A DNA stretch of 64,000 nt from Trebonia sp963822615 (lineage in GTDB: Bacteria; Actinomycetota; Actinomycetes; Streptosporangiales; Streptosporangiaceae), in NCBI GenBank assembly GCA_963822615.1, contig CAWGIM010000021.1, positions 62,001 through 126,000 on the forward strand, read 5' to 3'. Under the pieces are notes generated by a model, which made no database searches, was not told where the DNA came from, and worked only from the letters and a program-made list of their open reading frames with translations. How positions within the stretch are numbered: position 1 is the stretch's first letter; each line of letters opens with the position of its first letter. The translations under genes were made by a program, and so were the position numbers. Positions 40,913-49,600 of the stretch are shown here, one piece after another.

Positions 40913-42025
40913 CTACTCTCTCCTGCCTTTGGTCGTGGCAACGTAAGACAACGATGGTTGCCCGGGCCGGGCCGACGATGCCCGCGATGCGCCGGGGAGC
41001 CGGATCGTGACGAGGAGACCGCCGGCCGGGCGGGGCATGAGGTCGAGCGTCCCGTCGTGTGCCCGGACGATGCTGTGCACGATGGCCAGCCCGAGCCCGG
41101 CGCCGGCCGGCTCGCCGGCCCGGGTGCGTTCTGTTCCGCGTTGGAAGGGTTCGGTGAGGGTCGGTATTAGTTCCGGCGGGACCCGCTGGCCGGTGTTCTC
41201 GACCCGCAGCACGCTCACGTCGGGCTGCGACTCGGTGTGGACGGTCACGGTGCCGCCGGCCGGAAGGTTGTGGACGATAGCGTTCTGGACGAGGTTCGTC
41301 ACCATCCGCAAGATGAGCGCCGCCGAGCCGAGGGCCTCAGCCGTCTCGCCGGTGACGTCAAGCGTGACCTGGCGCTGTTCGGCCAGGGAAAGCAGCGTTT
41401 CTACGGCTTCTTCGGCGGTGAGGGAGAGGTCGACCGGTTCGCGGGTAAAGCCGGCCCGTCCGGCGCTGCTAAGTAGCAGCAGGGCCTCGGTGAGGTCGAT
41501 CGCCCGCGCGTTGACGACGTGGAGTCGTTCGATGAGTTCGCCCTGGTCCCGGGTGGGGTCGTTGCGGGCGACGTCGAGGAGGGTGTGCGAGATTGCCAGC
41601 GGCGTGCGCAGTTCGTGGGAGGCGTTCGCGGCGAAGCGCTGCTGTTCGGTGACGTGGGACTCGAGTTGTTCGAGCATAGTGTCGAACACGTCGGCGAGTT
41701 CGCGGAATTCGTCTCTGCGGCCCGGCAGCCGGATCCGGTGGGTCAGTGACCCGTTCGCGGCCATCCGGGCCGCGTCCGCGATCCGGATGAGTGGCGCGAG
41801 CATCCGCCCGGCCAGCAGCCACCCTCCTAGCAGGCCGGACACCAGGAGGAAGGCCAGCGCGATGATCGCCGCGAGCTGGTCCCGCAGCGGCCCGATGTGC
41901 CTGGGGCCGCCGCGCAGCAGGAACACCCACAACAGGGCCAGCAGGAGGCCGCCGGCGAGCAGGAGGAATGCCGCGTAGCTGATGGTGAGTTTCAGCCGGA
42001 CGCTGAGCCCGGGGCGCCTATTCAT
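40913..42025 (-). CDS. Sensor histidine kinase
   Basis: A 370-residue membrane kinase. Two transmembrane helices lie near residues 12-37 and 50-73, separated by a very short loop, so it probably senses within or near the membrane. A HAMP domain follows (LAGRMLAPLIRIADAARMAA). The dimerisation domain has His137 in FAANASHELRTPLAIS. The ATPase has the N box VTNLVQNAIVHN and a G box with GAGLGLAIVHSIVRAHDG. ATG 42025 is chosen: it overlaps the end of the response-regulator gene by 8 nt, while the upstream start 42061 would overlap more. Confidence 0.9.
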   Translation of the reverse strand: MNRRPGLSVRLKLTISYAAFLLLAGGLLLALLWVFLLRGGPRHIGPLRDQLAAIIALAFLLVSGLLGGWLLAGRMLAPLIRIADAARMAANGSLTHRIRLPGRRDEFRELADVFDTMLEQLESHVTEQQRFAANASHELRTPLAISHTLLDVARNDPTRDQGELIERLHVVNARAIDLTEALLLLSSAGRAGFTREPVDLSLTAEEAVETLLSLAEQRQVTLDVTGETAEALGSAALILRMVTNLVQNAIVHNLPAGGTVTVHTESQPDVSVLRVENTGQRVPPELIPTLTEPFQRGTERTRAGEPAGAGLGLAIVHSIVRAHDGTLDLMPRPAGGLLVTIRLPGASRASSARPGQPSLSYVATTKGRRE

Positions 42026-42713
42026 GCGGGCGGCCCGGGTGGATGGTGCCCGGGCCGGCATCGATCCGGTAGCCCACGCCGGGCACCGTGGCGATCAGCC
42101 ATGGTGTGCCCAGGCGTTTGCGCAGGGCGGAGACGGTGATGCGGACGGCGTTGGTGAAGGGGTCGGCGTTGGCGTCCCAGGCCCGCTCCAGGAGTTCTTC
42201 GGCGCTGACGACGCCGCCTTCGGCGGCGACGAGGACTTCCAGCACGGCGAACTGCTTGCGGGTGAGCGCGACGTAGCGCCGGTCGCGGAAGACCTCCCGG
42301 CGGAAAGGGTCCAGCCGCAGGCCCGCGATCTCGCGGACCGGGGGCCTGGCGTGCGCGCCCCTGCGGTCGAGCGCCCGCAGCCGCATGACCAGCTCCCGGA
42401 ACTCGAACGGTTTGGTGAGGTAGTCGTCGGCGCCGAGCTCGAACCCGGAAGCCTTGTCGTCGATCCGGTCGGCCGCGGTGAGCATGAGGATCGGGATGCC
42501 GCTGCCGGAGGCGACGATGCGCCTGGCGACCTCGTCGCCCGAGGGGCCGGGAATGTCACGGTCGAGGACCGCGAGGTCGTAGGAGTTGATGCCGAGCAGT
42601 TCCAGGGCGCAGTCGCCGTCGCCGGCGATGTCAGCCGCGATCGCTTCCAGCCGGAGACCGTCACGGACGGCTTCAGCCAGGTAGGGCTCGTCCTCCACGA
42701 TCAGCACGCGCAT
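42018..42713 (-). CDS. OmpR/PhoB-family response regulator
   Basis: A 231-residue regulator and partner of the adjoining kinase. The receiver domain has acidic residues in LIVEDEPYL, phosphoacceptor Asp51 in LAVLDRDIPG, Thr in LMLTAADR and Lys101 in YLTKPFEFREL. The C-terminal winged-helix domain shows LRLDPFRREVFRDRRYVALT, KQFAVLEVLVAAEGG, VRITVSALRKRLG and the end VPGVGYRIDAGPG. It would activate or repress target genes on phosphorylation. The VanZ-like gene 26 bp upstream may be in the same operon. Confidence 0.93.
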   Translation of the reverse strand: MRVLIVEDEPYLAEAVRDGLRLEAIAADIAGDGDCALELLGINSYDLAVLDRDIPGPSGDEVARRIVASGSGIPILMLTAADRIDDKASGFELGADDYLTKPFEFRELVMRLRALDRRGAHARPPVREIAGLRLDPFRREVFRDRRYVALTRKQFAVLEVLVAAEGGVVSAEELLERAWDANADPFTNAVRITVSALRKRLGTPWLIATVPGVGYRIDAGPGTIHPGRPHE

Positions 42714-42739
42714 CCCTGAAGCCTACGCAGCACGGCATA

Positions 42740-43318
42740 TCACCGGCGTATGCAATCGGACGAGCTCTGGCCGCCGCGCCACCAGCGGCGCGACGCCAGC
42801 GCGGCCAGCCCGGCGCCGGCGGTATTGAGTAGCACGTCGTCCACTGAGGACACCCGGTGCAGCGGCAGCACGTACTGCGCGGTCTCGATCAGTACCGAGC
42901 AGCCCGCCGCGAGCGCCAGAATCCGCGGCACCGACGCCAGCGCCGCGAACCGCATCGGGGCGAGGAACCCCAGCGCCGCGAACACCAGCAGGTTGCCGAC
43001 GACCTGGGCCGTGGCGGTCACCGGATCGCCCGCGAGGATTGTGAGCAGGTCCCGCAGCGGTACCAGGCTCACCCGCGCGCGAGCGCCGCCGCCCCGGTCC
43101 GGCAACATGGTCATCCACACCCACGGCACCGTCCCGTAGACGATGCCGACCTCGGCCAGCGACATCCGCCACGCCCAGGCCGGCGTGGCGCCGCTGGCGC
43201 GCCGATGGCGTGCCAGCGCCCACACCGCCAGCACGGCCAGCGGCAGCACGGCCGCGGTGATGAGTGCCACGCCGGTGTATGTACCGAACCAGCCGTGCCA
43301 CCCCCTGACGATCCTCAA
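42740..43318 (-). CDS. VanZ-like membrane protein
   Basis: A 192-residue protein with about five transmembrane helices. The VanZ-family pattern is visible in VVGNLLVFAALGFLAPM, SVLIETAQYVLPLHRVSSVDDVLLNTAGAGLA. The ETxQ and DxxxNTxG motifs are the family hallmark. VanZ in enterococci gives low-level teicoplanin resistance, but most homologues have no proven role. Position just upstream of a two-component system suggests cell-envelope stress. ATG 43318 is the start. Confidence 0.85.
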   Translation of the reverse strand: MRIVRGWHGWFGTYTGVALITAAVLPLAVLAVWALARHRRASGATPAWAWRMSLAEVGIVYGTVPWVWMTMLPDRGGGARARVSLVPLRDLLTILAGDPVTATAQVVGNLLVFAALGFLAPMRFAALASVPRILALAAGCSVLIETAQYVLPLHRVSSVDDVLLNTAGAGLAALASRRWWRGGQSSSDCIRR

Positions 43319-43504
43319 CGCTGCCTCAGCCTCCTAACCGCCAAACGGAGCACGCGGGGCCTCAACACCGCCGCCACCGCCTCCGCCGTGGCCCATGTCC
43401 CAGTGAAGACCGAAGACGGTTGCGGCGGCGTATGCGCTTTTCGATACGCCCGCGATACGCCGGATCCCGGCCAGGGAGCGCGCGCCTGGCTCATTCGGGC
43501 CCCA

Positions 43505-43534
43505 ATAGTCAGTTCAACGTTATATAAAGACTGC
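43505..43534 (+). promoter_or_regulatory. Promoter/operator-like block, copy 1 (before ABC exporter)
   Basis: AGTCAGTTCAACGTTATATA and the following AAG closely match the block at 45438-45467 before the PadR gene. Both end in ATGAGCAA. TATATA may act as a -10. Similarity at both genes suggests a shared PadR operator. Confidence 0.5.
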
Positions 43535-43588
43535 ATGAGCAAGAAGGCAAGCGAGAGCCTCCGGATGGGAGACCCTTCATGGACGTAA
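43535..43588 (+). CDS. Short upstream ORF (17 codons), leader peptide or PadR-gene relic
   Basis: ATG 43535 opens MSKKASESLRMGDPSWT and stops at TAA 43588, overlapping the first 10 bases of the ABC ATPase gene. Its start and upstream DNA mirror those of the PadR gene at 45468, which begins MSK. It is either the remains of a duplicated padR start or a leader peptide coupling translation. The TATAAA-type box sits only about 8 nt before the ATG, so a leaderless transcript is possible. Expression is not shown by sequence. Confidence 0.35.
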   Translation: MSKKASESLRMGDPSWT

Positions 43589-44325
43589 TCGAGGCGGTCG
43601 GCCTCGGCAAGCGGTACGGCCGGAAGTGGGGGCTGCGGGACTGCACGCTGTCGGTCCCGGCCGGCCGCGTGACCGGCCTCGTCGGCCCGAACGGGTCAGG
43701 CAAGACCACCCTGCTCAGCCTGGCGGTCGGCCTGATCCGGCCGACCGCCGGCACGGTCCGGGTGGCCGGCCAGGCCGCGGGGTCGCGCGCGGCGCGGGAC
43801 CTGACCGCCTTCGTGGCCCAGGACGCGCCCCTCTACCAGAACCTGCCGGTGCGGGACATGCTCCGGGTCGCCAGGAACCTGAACGGGCGGTGGGATTCCG
43901 GCCGGGCCGTCTCCCGGCTGGACGGCCTCGGGATCTCGCTGAAGCAGCGGGTCGGGGCGCTGTCCGGCGGGCAGAAGGCGCAGCTCGCGCTCACCGTAGC
44001 GCTGGCCCGCCGGCCCGCGCTGCTGGTGCTCGACGAGCCGCTCGCCGCCCTGGACCCCCTCGCCCGGGCCGACTTCATGAAGTCGGTCCGCGAGGCCGTC
44101 GCCGCGGACCAGATCTCGGCCGTGTTCTCCACCCACGTGGTCGCCGAGCTGGAGCAGGTCGCCGACTGCCTGATCGTCCTCGGACGCGGCGCGGTGCTGC
44201 TGTCAGGCCCGACCGCCGAGCTGACCGCCGCCCACCGCGGGCAGAGCCCGGAGCAGGTCATACTGTCCGCCCTGCGGGAGAACGCGGAGCACGCGCCGGG
44301 CCAGGCCCGGGAGGGAGCGAGATGA
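43579..44325 (+). CDS. ABC transporter ATP-binding protein (exporter type)
   Basis: A 248-residue ATPase. Walker A is VGPNGSGKTTLLSLA near residue 38. The Q loop is in TAFVAQDAPLYQNLP. The signature is LSGGQKAQLALTVAL. Walker B is LLVLDEPLAALDPLAR, and the H-loop His is in VFSTHVVAELEQV. It energises the membrane protein encoded next, whose ATG overlaps its TGA. ATG 43579 has GGGAG 8 nt upstream. Likely repressor is the PadR protein encoded at 45468, judged by the shared upstream block. Confidence 0.92.
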   Translation: MDVIEAVGLGKRYGRKWGLRDCTLSVPAGRVTGLVGPNGSGKTTLLSLAVGLIRPTAGTVRVAGQAAGSRAARDLTAFVAQDAPLYQNLPVRDMLRVARNLNGRWDSGRAVSRLDGLGISLKQRVGALSGGQKAQLALTVALARRPALLVLDEPLAALDPLARADFMKSVREAVAADQISAVFSTHVVAELEQVADCLIVLGRGAVLLSGPTAELTAAHRGQSPEQVILSALRENAEHAPGQAREGAR

Positions 44326-45395
44326 CGGCGGCGGCCATTCCCGGCCGGCCGGAGCGGGCCACGGCCCGGCCGGTGCCCTGGACCCGGCTGACCTGGGTTG
44401 CCTGGCGGCAGCAGCGCGCGGCACTGGCCGGCGCGGCCGCGCTGCTGGGGGCGATCGGGGCTTACCTGGCGTACACCGGGTGGCATATCCACCGTGCCTA
44501 CGATGCCTACACCGCCTGCGTGCCGGCTTCGATGCGGGTCCAGCCGCTGGGCGGGGTGGTCCTGGGGGGTCCGCGAGCCTGCCTCCCGGCCGTCCGCGCC
44601 TTCTTTTCCTTCTACGGCAGCGGGCGGGGCTCCGTGCTGGCGTCGGGGCTGAACGCGCAGACGGTCCCGTTCCTGCTGCTGGCCGTCCCGGTGCTGCTCG
44701 GCGTGTTCGTGGGCGGTCCGGTGCTGGCCCGCGAACTGGAGTCGGGCACGTTCCGCTTCGCGTGGACGCAGGGCGCGGGCCGGGTGCGCCTGACAGTGGC
44801 CCGGCTGGTGCCGCTCGCGGCCGCCCTCACCGCCGCCGCGTACGGCCTCAGCGCGCTGTTCTCCTGGTACATCGGCCCGTTCGTGCAGGCCGGGGTGACC
44901 GGGAGGTACCCCATGCAGCTATTCGGCAACATGGGCACCGACTTCGCGGCCTGGACGCTGTTCAGCTTCGCGCTGGCCGCGTTCGCCGGGGTGCTGCTGC
45001 GCCGGACGGTCCCCGCGATGGCGGCCGCCATCGTCGTCCTCACCGCACTGGACGTCGTCACGATGATGGCGCTGCGCCAGCATTACGCGGCCCCGGTCGT
45101 CGTCACCGGCGGCGGCCCGGCCGGTAACGGCGACCTGGTGCTTGGCAACTGGTTCACGACCACCAGCGGCGTGCCCGTCAGCCAGGGGACCGTTTTCAAC
45201 GCCTTCGCGCGGCTCCCGTTCGGAGTCACCCCGAGCACCGCCATGCTGGCCGGCCACCACTGGCTCCAGTGGTGGTCGTACCAGCCGGCCAGCCGCTGGT
45301 GGCAGTTCCAGCTCACCGAGGGCGGCTGGCTGCTCGCCGCGTCGTTGCTCCTCATCGCGGGGACGGTCCTGCTGATCCGCCGCCGCCCGGCCTGA
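44322..45395 (+). CDS. ABC transporter membrane subunit (ABC-2-like)
   Basis: A 357-residue protein with about six transmembrane helices, starting WVAWRQQRAALAGAAALLGAIGAYLAY. ARELESGTFRFAWTQG is a short conserved motif of streptomycete ABC-2-like permeases whose ATPase gene precedes them. A long extracytoplasmic loop lies between residues 45 and 110, and another near 265-325. Start ATG 44322 overlaps the ATPase stop (ATGA). The exported compound is unknown. Drugs, peptides or lipids are all possible for this class. Confidence 0.82.
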   Translation: MTAAAIPGRPERATARPVPWTRLTWVAWRQQRAALAGAAALLGAIGAYLAYTGWHIHRAYDAYTACVPASMRVQPLGGVVLGGPRACLPAVRAFFSFYGSGRGSVLASGLNAQTVPFLLLAVPVLLGVFVGGPVLARELESGTFRFAWTQGAGRVRLTVARLVPLAAALTAAAYGLSALFSWYIGPFVQAGVTGRYPMQLFGNMGTDFAAWTLFSFALAAFAGVLLRRTVPAMAAAIVVLTALDVVTMMALRQHYAAPVVVTGGGPAGNGDLVLGNWFTTTSGVPVSQGTVFNAFARLPFGVTPSTAMLAGHHWLQWWSYQPASRWWQFQLTEGGWLLAASLLLIAGTVLLIRRRPA

Positions 45396-45437
45396 CTCCG
45401 GCTGCTGACCCGATGCGGTGCCGAGCATCGGCTGACA

Positions 45438-45467
45438 ATAATCAGTTGAACAGAATATAAAGGACGC
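45438..45467 (+). promoter_or_regulatory. Promoter/operator-like block, copy 2 (before padR)
   Basis: AATCAGTTGAACAGAATATA followed by AAGGACGC and ATG. It aligns without gaps to copy 1 at 43505-43534, with most positions identical. TATAAA probably serves as the -10. AAAGGA could be a ribosome-binding site. Confidence 0.5.
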
Positions 45468-45815
45468 ATGAGCAAACGCGCGATGCAGGAGACTACTTTC
45501 CTGATCCTGACCGCGCTGGCCCAGGGGCCGCAGCACGGGTACGGGATCATCCAGGACGTCAGGCGGATCTCGGGGGAGCGGGTGGCGTTGCGGGCCGGGA
45601 CGCTGTACGGGGCGCTGGAGCGGCTGGACGCGGACGGGCTGATCACGATGGACCGGGAAGAGGTCGTCGACGGGCGGCTGCGGCGCTACTACCGGCTGAC
45701 CGACGAGGGGACCGCCCGCCTCGCGGGGGAGGCCAGGCGCCTGCAGGACAGCGCGGCCACCGCCCTGCAGCGCCTGGGCGCACTCCGCCCCGGCCTGGCG
45801 GGGGGTGCGGCGTGA
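45468..45815 (+). CDS. PadR-family transcriptional regulator
   Basis: A 115-residue winged-helix protein. Family residues are plain: QETTFLILTALAQGPQHGYG, IIQDVRRISGERVALRAGTL, YGALERLDADGLI and RRYYRLTDEG. Helix LAGEARRLQDSAATALQRLG forms the dimerisation end. PadR repressors usually respond to small molecules and control nearby transporters. The matching upstream blocks here and before the ABC exporter support self-regulation and exporter control. Start ATG 45468. The next frame overlaps its stop by GTGA, but that gene is truncated. Confidence 0.92.
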   Translation: MSKRAMQETTFLILTALAQGPQHGYGIIQDVRRISGERVALRAGTLYGALERLDADGLITMDREEVVDGRLRRYYRLTDEGTARLAGEARRLQDSAATALQRLGALRPGLAGGAA

Positions 45816-45890
45816 GCGCGGCTGGCGGTTTCCTGACCACCAGTTCACCGCACGCGGAGCTTGAGCGGCGCTACCGCCGGCCGCTGCCCA
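45812..45890 (+). pseudogene. 5' remnant of a PadR-coupled gene
   Basis: GTG 45812 overlaps the padR stop (GTGA), as in intact padR operons. The first 26 codons, ending HAELERRYRRPLP, look like the start of the membrane or HAAS-type protein that often follows padR (the ELERRYRRLL pattern). After about 45890 the frame turns into low-complexity sequence antisense to another gene piece. Only the first 25 or so codons seem to survive. Confidence 0.45.
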
Positions 45891-46044
45891 CATCGTGGCG
45901 TTCGCGGCGGCACCGAACTGGCTGTTCCACCCGCGCCGCGACCGCCAGTCCGCGGCTCAGCGCCCGGGCGAGGGTGCTTTTGCCCGCTGCGGGCAGGCCG
46001 TTCACGAGCACGACCAGCCGGCCGGATGCCGCGTCCGCCGTCAT
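45888..46044 (-). pseudogene. P-loop kinase remnant
   Basis: From ATG 46044 on the minus strand the frame reads ADAASGRLVVLVNGLPAAGK followed by STLARALSRGLAVAAR, a clear Walker A motif of small AAA/zeta-toxin-like kinases. The sequence is then lost. In another frame (45929-45888) comes WNSQFGAAANATMW, which fits a later conserved part of the same family. So an internal segment and the whole C-terminus are gone. The remnant abuts the PadR-linked remnant head to head. Confidence 0.55.
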
Positions 46045-46115
46045 CGGGTCACCCACGCCTGCAGCCTAGCCAAGCTCATTACCCGGCCGTTACCGGCACC
46101 GGGTCTGCTTGCCTC

Positions 46116-46682
46116 ATGACGACCCGACCCCTGCTCCCGGCCCGCCGCATCGTCCTCGCCGCGGCCGCCCTGCCGCTTACCGCACTCACCGCCTGCTCGA
46201 GCGGCGGCTCGCCGGCCGCGGCCGCGCCGGGTGATGACGGGGCAGGTACCCCGGCCGCCAGCAGCGCCCCGGTCGCGGCCGGCGGCTCGTCGGGGGTCAC
46301 CGGCGACGGCTGCGACCTGGTCACGCCCCAGGAGCTCAGCCAGGCGACCGGCGCGAAGTACACCGGGATCACGGACAGCATGGGGCTGTGCAACGTGACC
46401 GCCGCCAGCCTGACCGACGCGTTCTACTTCCACGTCGACAAGGAAGACGGGACCATCACCACCTGGGCCACCGAGTTGGCGACGATCAAGGAAGACGACG
46501 GGTCGTTCACCAGCGTCCCCGGCCTCGGCGACCGGGCCGCCCAGGGCGCCGTCAAGGAGTTCGCGGTCGAGGCCAAGGGCTACATCATCGTGGTGGTCAA
46601 CGCCGACGTGAACAACCCGCCTACCGAGCAGAGCTTCACCCGCACCAAGAAGATCGAGCAGCTGCTGGTCAGCAAGGTCTAG
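46116..46682 (+). CDS. Secreted lipoprotein of unknown function
   Basis: A 188-residue protein with a lipoprotein signal: PARRIVLAAAALPLTALTAC, with Cys at the lipobox. A Ser/Ala/Gly-rich linker leads to a small domain of about 130 residues. It starts GCDLVTPQELSQATGAKYTG and holds three cysteines in the mature domain-linker region. It ends with a beta-rich stretch, VKEFAVEAKGYIIVVVNADV. The CDLVTPQELSQATG pattern resembles DUF3558-type actinobacterial lipoproteins. ATG 46116 is the start. The gene is monocistronic and convergent with the large LuxR-type regulator gene. Confidence 0.75.
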   Translation: MTTRPLLPARRIVLAAAALPLTALTACSSGGSPAAAAPGDDGAGTPAASSAPVAAGGSSGVTGDGCDLVTPQELSQATGAKYTGITDSMGLCNVTAASLTDAFYFHVDKEDGTITTWATELATIKEDDGSFTSVPGLGDRAAQGAVKEFAVEAKGYIIVVVNADVNNPPTEQSFTRTKKIEQLLVSKV

Positions 46683-46694
46683 CCGACGCGCGGG

Positions 46695-49600
46695 TCAGAG
46701 CAGCATGAGCTGGGTGGCCTTGACCGCCGCCTCGGTACGGCTCGCCGCCCCCAGCTTGGCGAGGATGTTCGACACGTGCACGCTGGCGGTCTTGGGTGAG
46801 ATGACCAGCGCGGCGGCGATCTCCCGGTTCGACTGGCCGGCCGCGACCAGCCGCAGCACGTCAAGCTCGCGGCCGGTGAGCACCGGGCCGGCGGCCGGGC
46901 CGGGAGCTGCCCGGTGGCTCAGCTCGGCGATCCGCGCCGCCAGCGGGCCGGCCCGCAGCCGCTCGGCGACCGGGGCCGCGCGGCGCAGCCGGTCCGCCGC
47001 CTGGTGCGGGGCCCGCTCGGCCAGCGCGACCCAGGCGGCGTGGGTCAGTGCGACGGTCGCCTGGTACGGCTGCCCGACTGCCTCCCACGCGGCGACGGCC
47101 GCGTCGGCCGCGGCCAGCCGTCCGCGCGGGTCGGCCGGGTCCGCGTCCGTGTCGTCGAGCAGCAGCCGGGGGTCGAGGGCGGCGAACGAGAGCCGCCAGG
47201 CCCGCTGGACCGGACCGTGCGCGTCCAGCTTCTCGGCCAGCGTCCGCAGCCGGTCAAGCAGGGCGGCGGCATCGTCGCCGGGCGCCCGGCAGGCCGCCGC
47301 GGCGGCCGACACCAGCACCGGCCAGGCGTACCGGGGGCTGGCAGCCGACAGGTCGAACCGCCCGAGCGCGTCCGCCGCCGCGGCGACGGCGGCGGCCGGG
47401 CCCTCGGCCGCCAGCGCCAGGTCGATCTCGAGGCCTGCTAGTGGCAGGTCATGCTGCTCGTCGTACCCGCCGCCGGCCAGCACCGTGCGACAGGCGGCCA
47501 GCCGCCTGGCTGCGGCCGCCAGGTCACCGCGGGCGGTCGCGATCGCGCCGTCCACCGCCCACAGGCCGACCCTGGTACGGTGCTGCGGCGCGAGGTCGAG
47601 GGCGCGCCCGGTGACCTCAAGCGCCTCGTCCCACTGCCCCAGGTACCACAGCGGCTCGGCCAGGTTGATCGCCAGGAACGCGCCGCCGGTCCGTGCGAGC
47701 CCGTGCCGCTCCGCCTCGGCGATTCCGCGCCGGGCGGCCTGCGTCGCCTGCTCGAACTCGCCCGCGCCGCACCGCAGGTGCGTCTCCAGGATGACCAGCT
47801 TGAGTATCGGGTGGTAGGCACCGGTGTCCCGGGCAAGCTCGCGTGCCTGGTCGAGCAGCTGGAGGGGCTGGCTGCCGGTCCCCGCCAGTTGGGCCGGCCC
47901 GGCCTCGACCATCGCCAGGTTGCCCAGGGCCCGCACCTCCGCGTCGCGGTCGCCGGTCTCGCGCGCGAGCCGCAGCGCATCCGTCGCCCAGATGCGGTCC
48001 TGCGGCGCGCGGGTGTCGCAGTGCACGGTGGCGAGCAGCAGTTGGGTCCGGGCGGACGGGCAGAGGCTCTCCGGCACCAGGGCGAGCGCTCGCTGCAGGT
48101 CGGCCGGGGAATGACCGTGACCGATGTCCTTCTGGAAGTTGAACCGGTCCCGCAGCAGCAGCGCGACCCGGACCGGCGCGGCCGCCTCGTCCAGCTCCGC
48201 CAGCGCGAGTTCCACGAATGACAGGCCGCGCATCGGCAGCCCGGCGTCCCGGGCGGCCGATGCCGCCTCCTCCAGCACCCGCACGTGGTCGGCGCCGATC
48301 TGCGCGGCGGCATCCGGTACCTGGTTCCACAGCTCGAGTACCCGGTCGAGCAGCATCAGCCGTTCCGCGTGCGCGACCGCGTTGGATGCCTGCACCGACG
48401 CCCGCCACGAGCCGGTCAGCGCCCCGGTGGTGTTGTGGGCCGAGTACCAGTGGTGCGCCTTCTCGGTCGCCGCCCGGCCCTGCGGCACGAGGGCGGGGTC
48501 GGCGTCGATCGCACTGGCGAACCGAGTGTGCACGGCCGAGTGCTCGCCCGGCAGCAGGTCGGCGTGCACCACTTCCTGGATGAGGGCGTGCCGGAACTGG
48601 TACCCGTCGCCGCTGATGACGAGCACGTTGGCGGCTACCGCGGGGCGGATCGCGGCGGCCAGGGCGACCGCGTCAAGCCCGGTGACCCGGGCCAGCAGCG
48701 CGTCTCCGGTCACCCCGCTGCCCGCGCTGGCGACCCGCAGCACCTCCTGGGTGTCTTCCGGGAGACGCCGGACCGCCTGCAGTAGCAGGTCGGCCAGCGA
48801 GTCCGGCACCATGTCGCCACCGTCCTCGCAGGCCAGCAGCTCCTCGGTGAACAGCGGGTTGCCCTGGGCGCGCTCGTAGATGACGTCGGCGAAGCTCCGC
48901 ACCGGAGAGTGACCGAGGACGCCGGCCGCGAGTTCCTCGGCCTGCCCGCGGGTGAGCTGGGGCAGCTCGGTCCGGTCTACCCAGTCGATCCGGGCGAGCT
49001 CGGCCAGCAGTGGCCGGAGCGGGTGGGTGCGGTGCAGCTCGTCCGAGCGGAACGTCACGATGATGAGCAGGTTGCGTATCGCCCGCTGGTAGCCAACCAG
49101 GAAGGCCAGCAGGTCACGGCTTGACCGGTCCGCCCAGTGGGCGTCCTCGACCACCAGGATGAGCGGGCGCTGCTCGGCGAGCCGCTCGAGCAGGCTGAGG
49201 AAGCCCTCGAACAGGTGCGCCCGCGCCTCCCCGGCCGTCATGCTGCCTGGGAGACCCGGTCCGCCGCCGGCGGCCGGCTCAGCCGGCTCGGTGCGGTCCT
49301 CCGGCTGCGCCAGCTCCGGCAGGAGCCGGGCCAGCTCGCCGGCCGCCCGCCCGCTGCCCGCCAGCAGACGGGAGAGTTCGCCCGGGCCCAGGTCCCGTGC
49401 CAGGTCGCGCAGCATCGCGGTGAACGGGCTGTACGGCAGCCCGTCGGCGCCGAGTTCCAGGCACGCCCCGGTCAGCACCCGGACCCCGGCGTCCCGCGCG
49501 ACCGACGTGAACTCCGCGATCAGCCGGGTCTTGCCCATCCCGGCCTCGCCGCCGATGAGCAAAGCGGCAGGCTCGCCCTGGCGCACCGCGTCAAGCGCGG

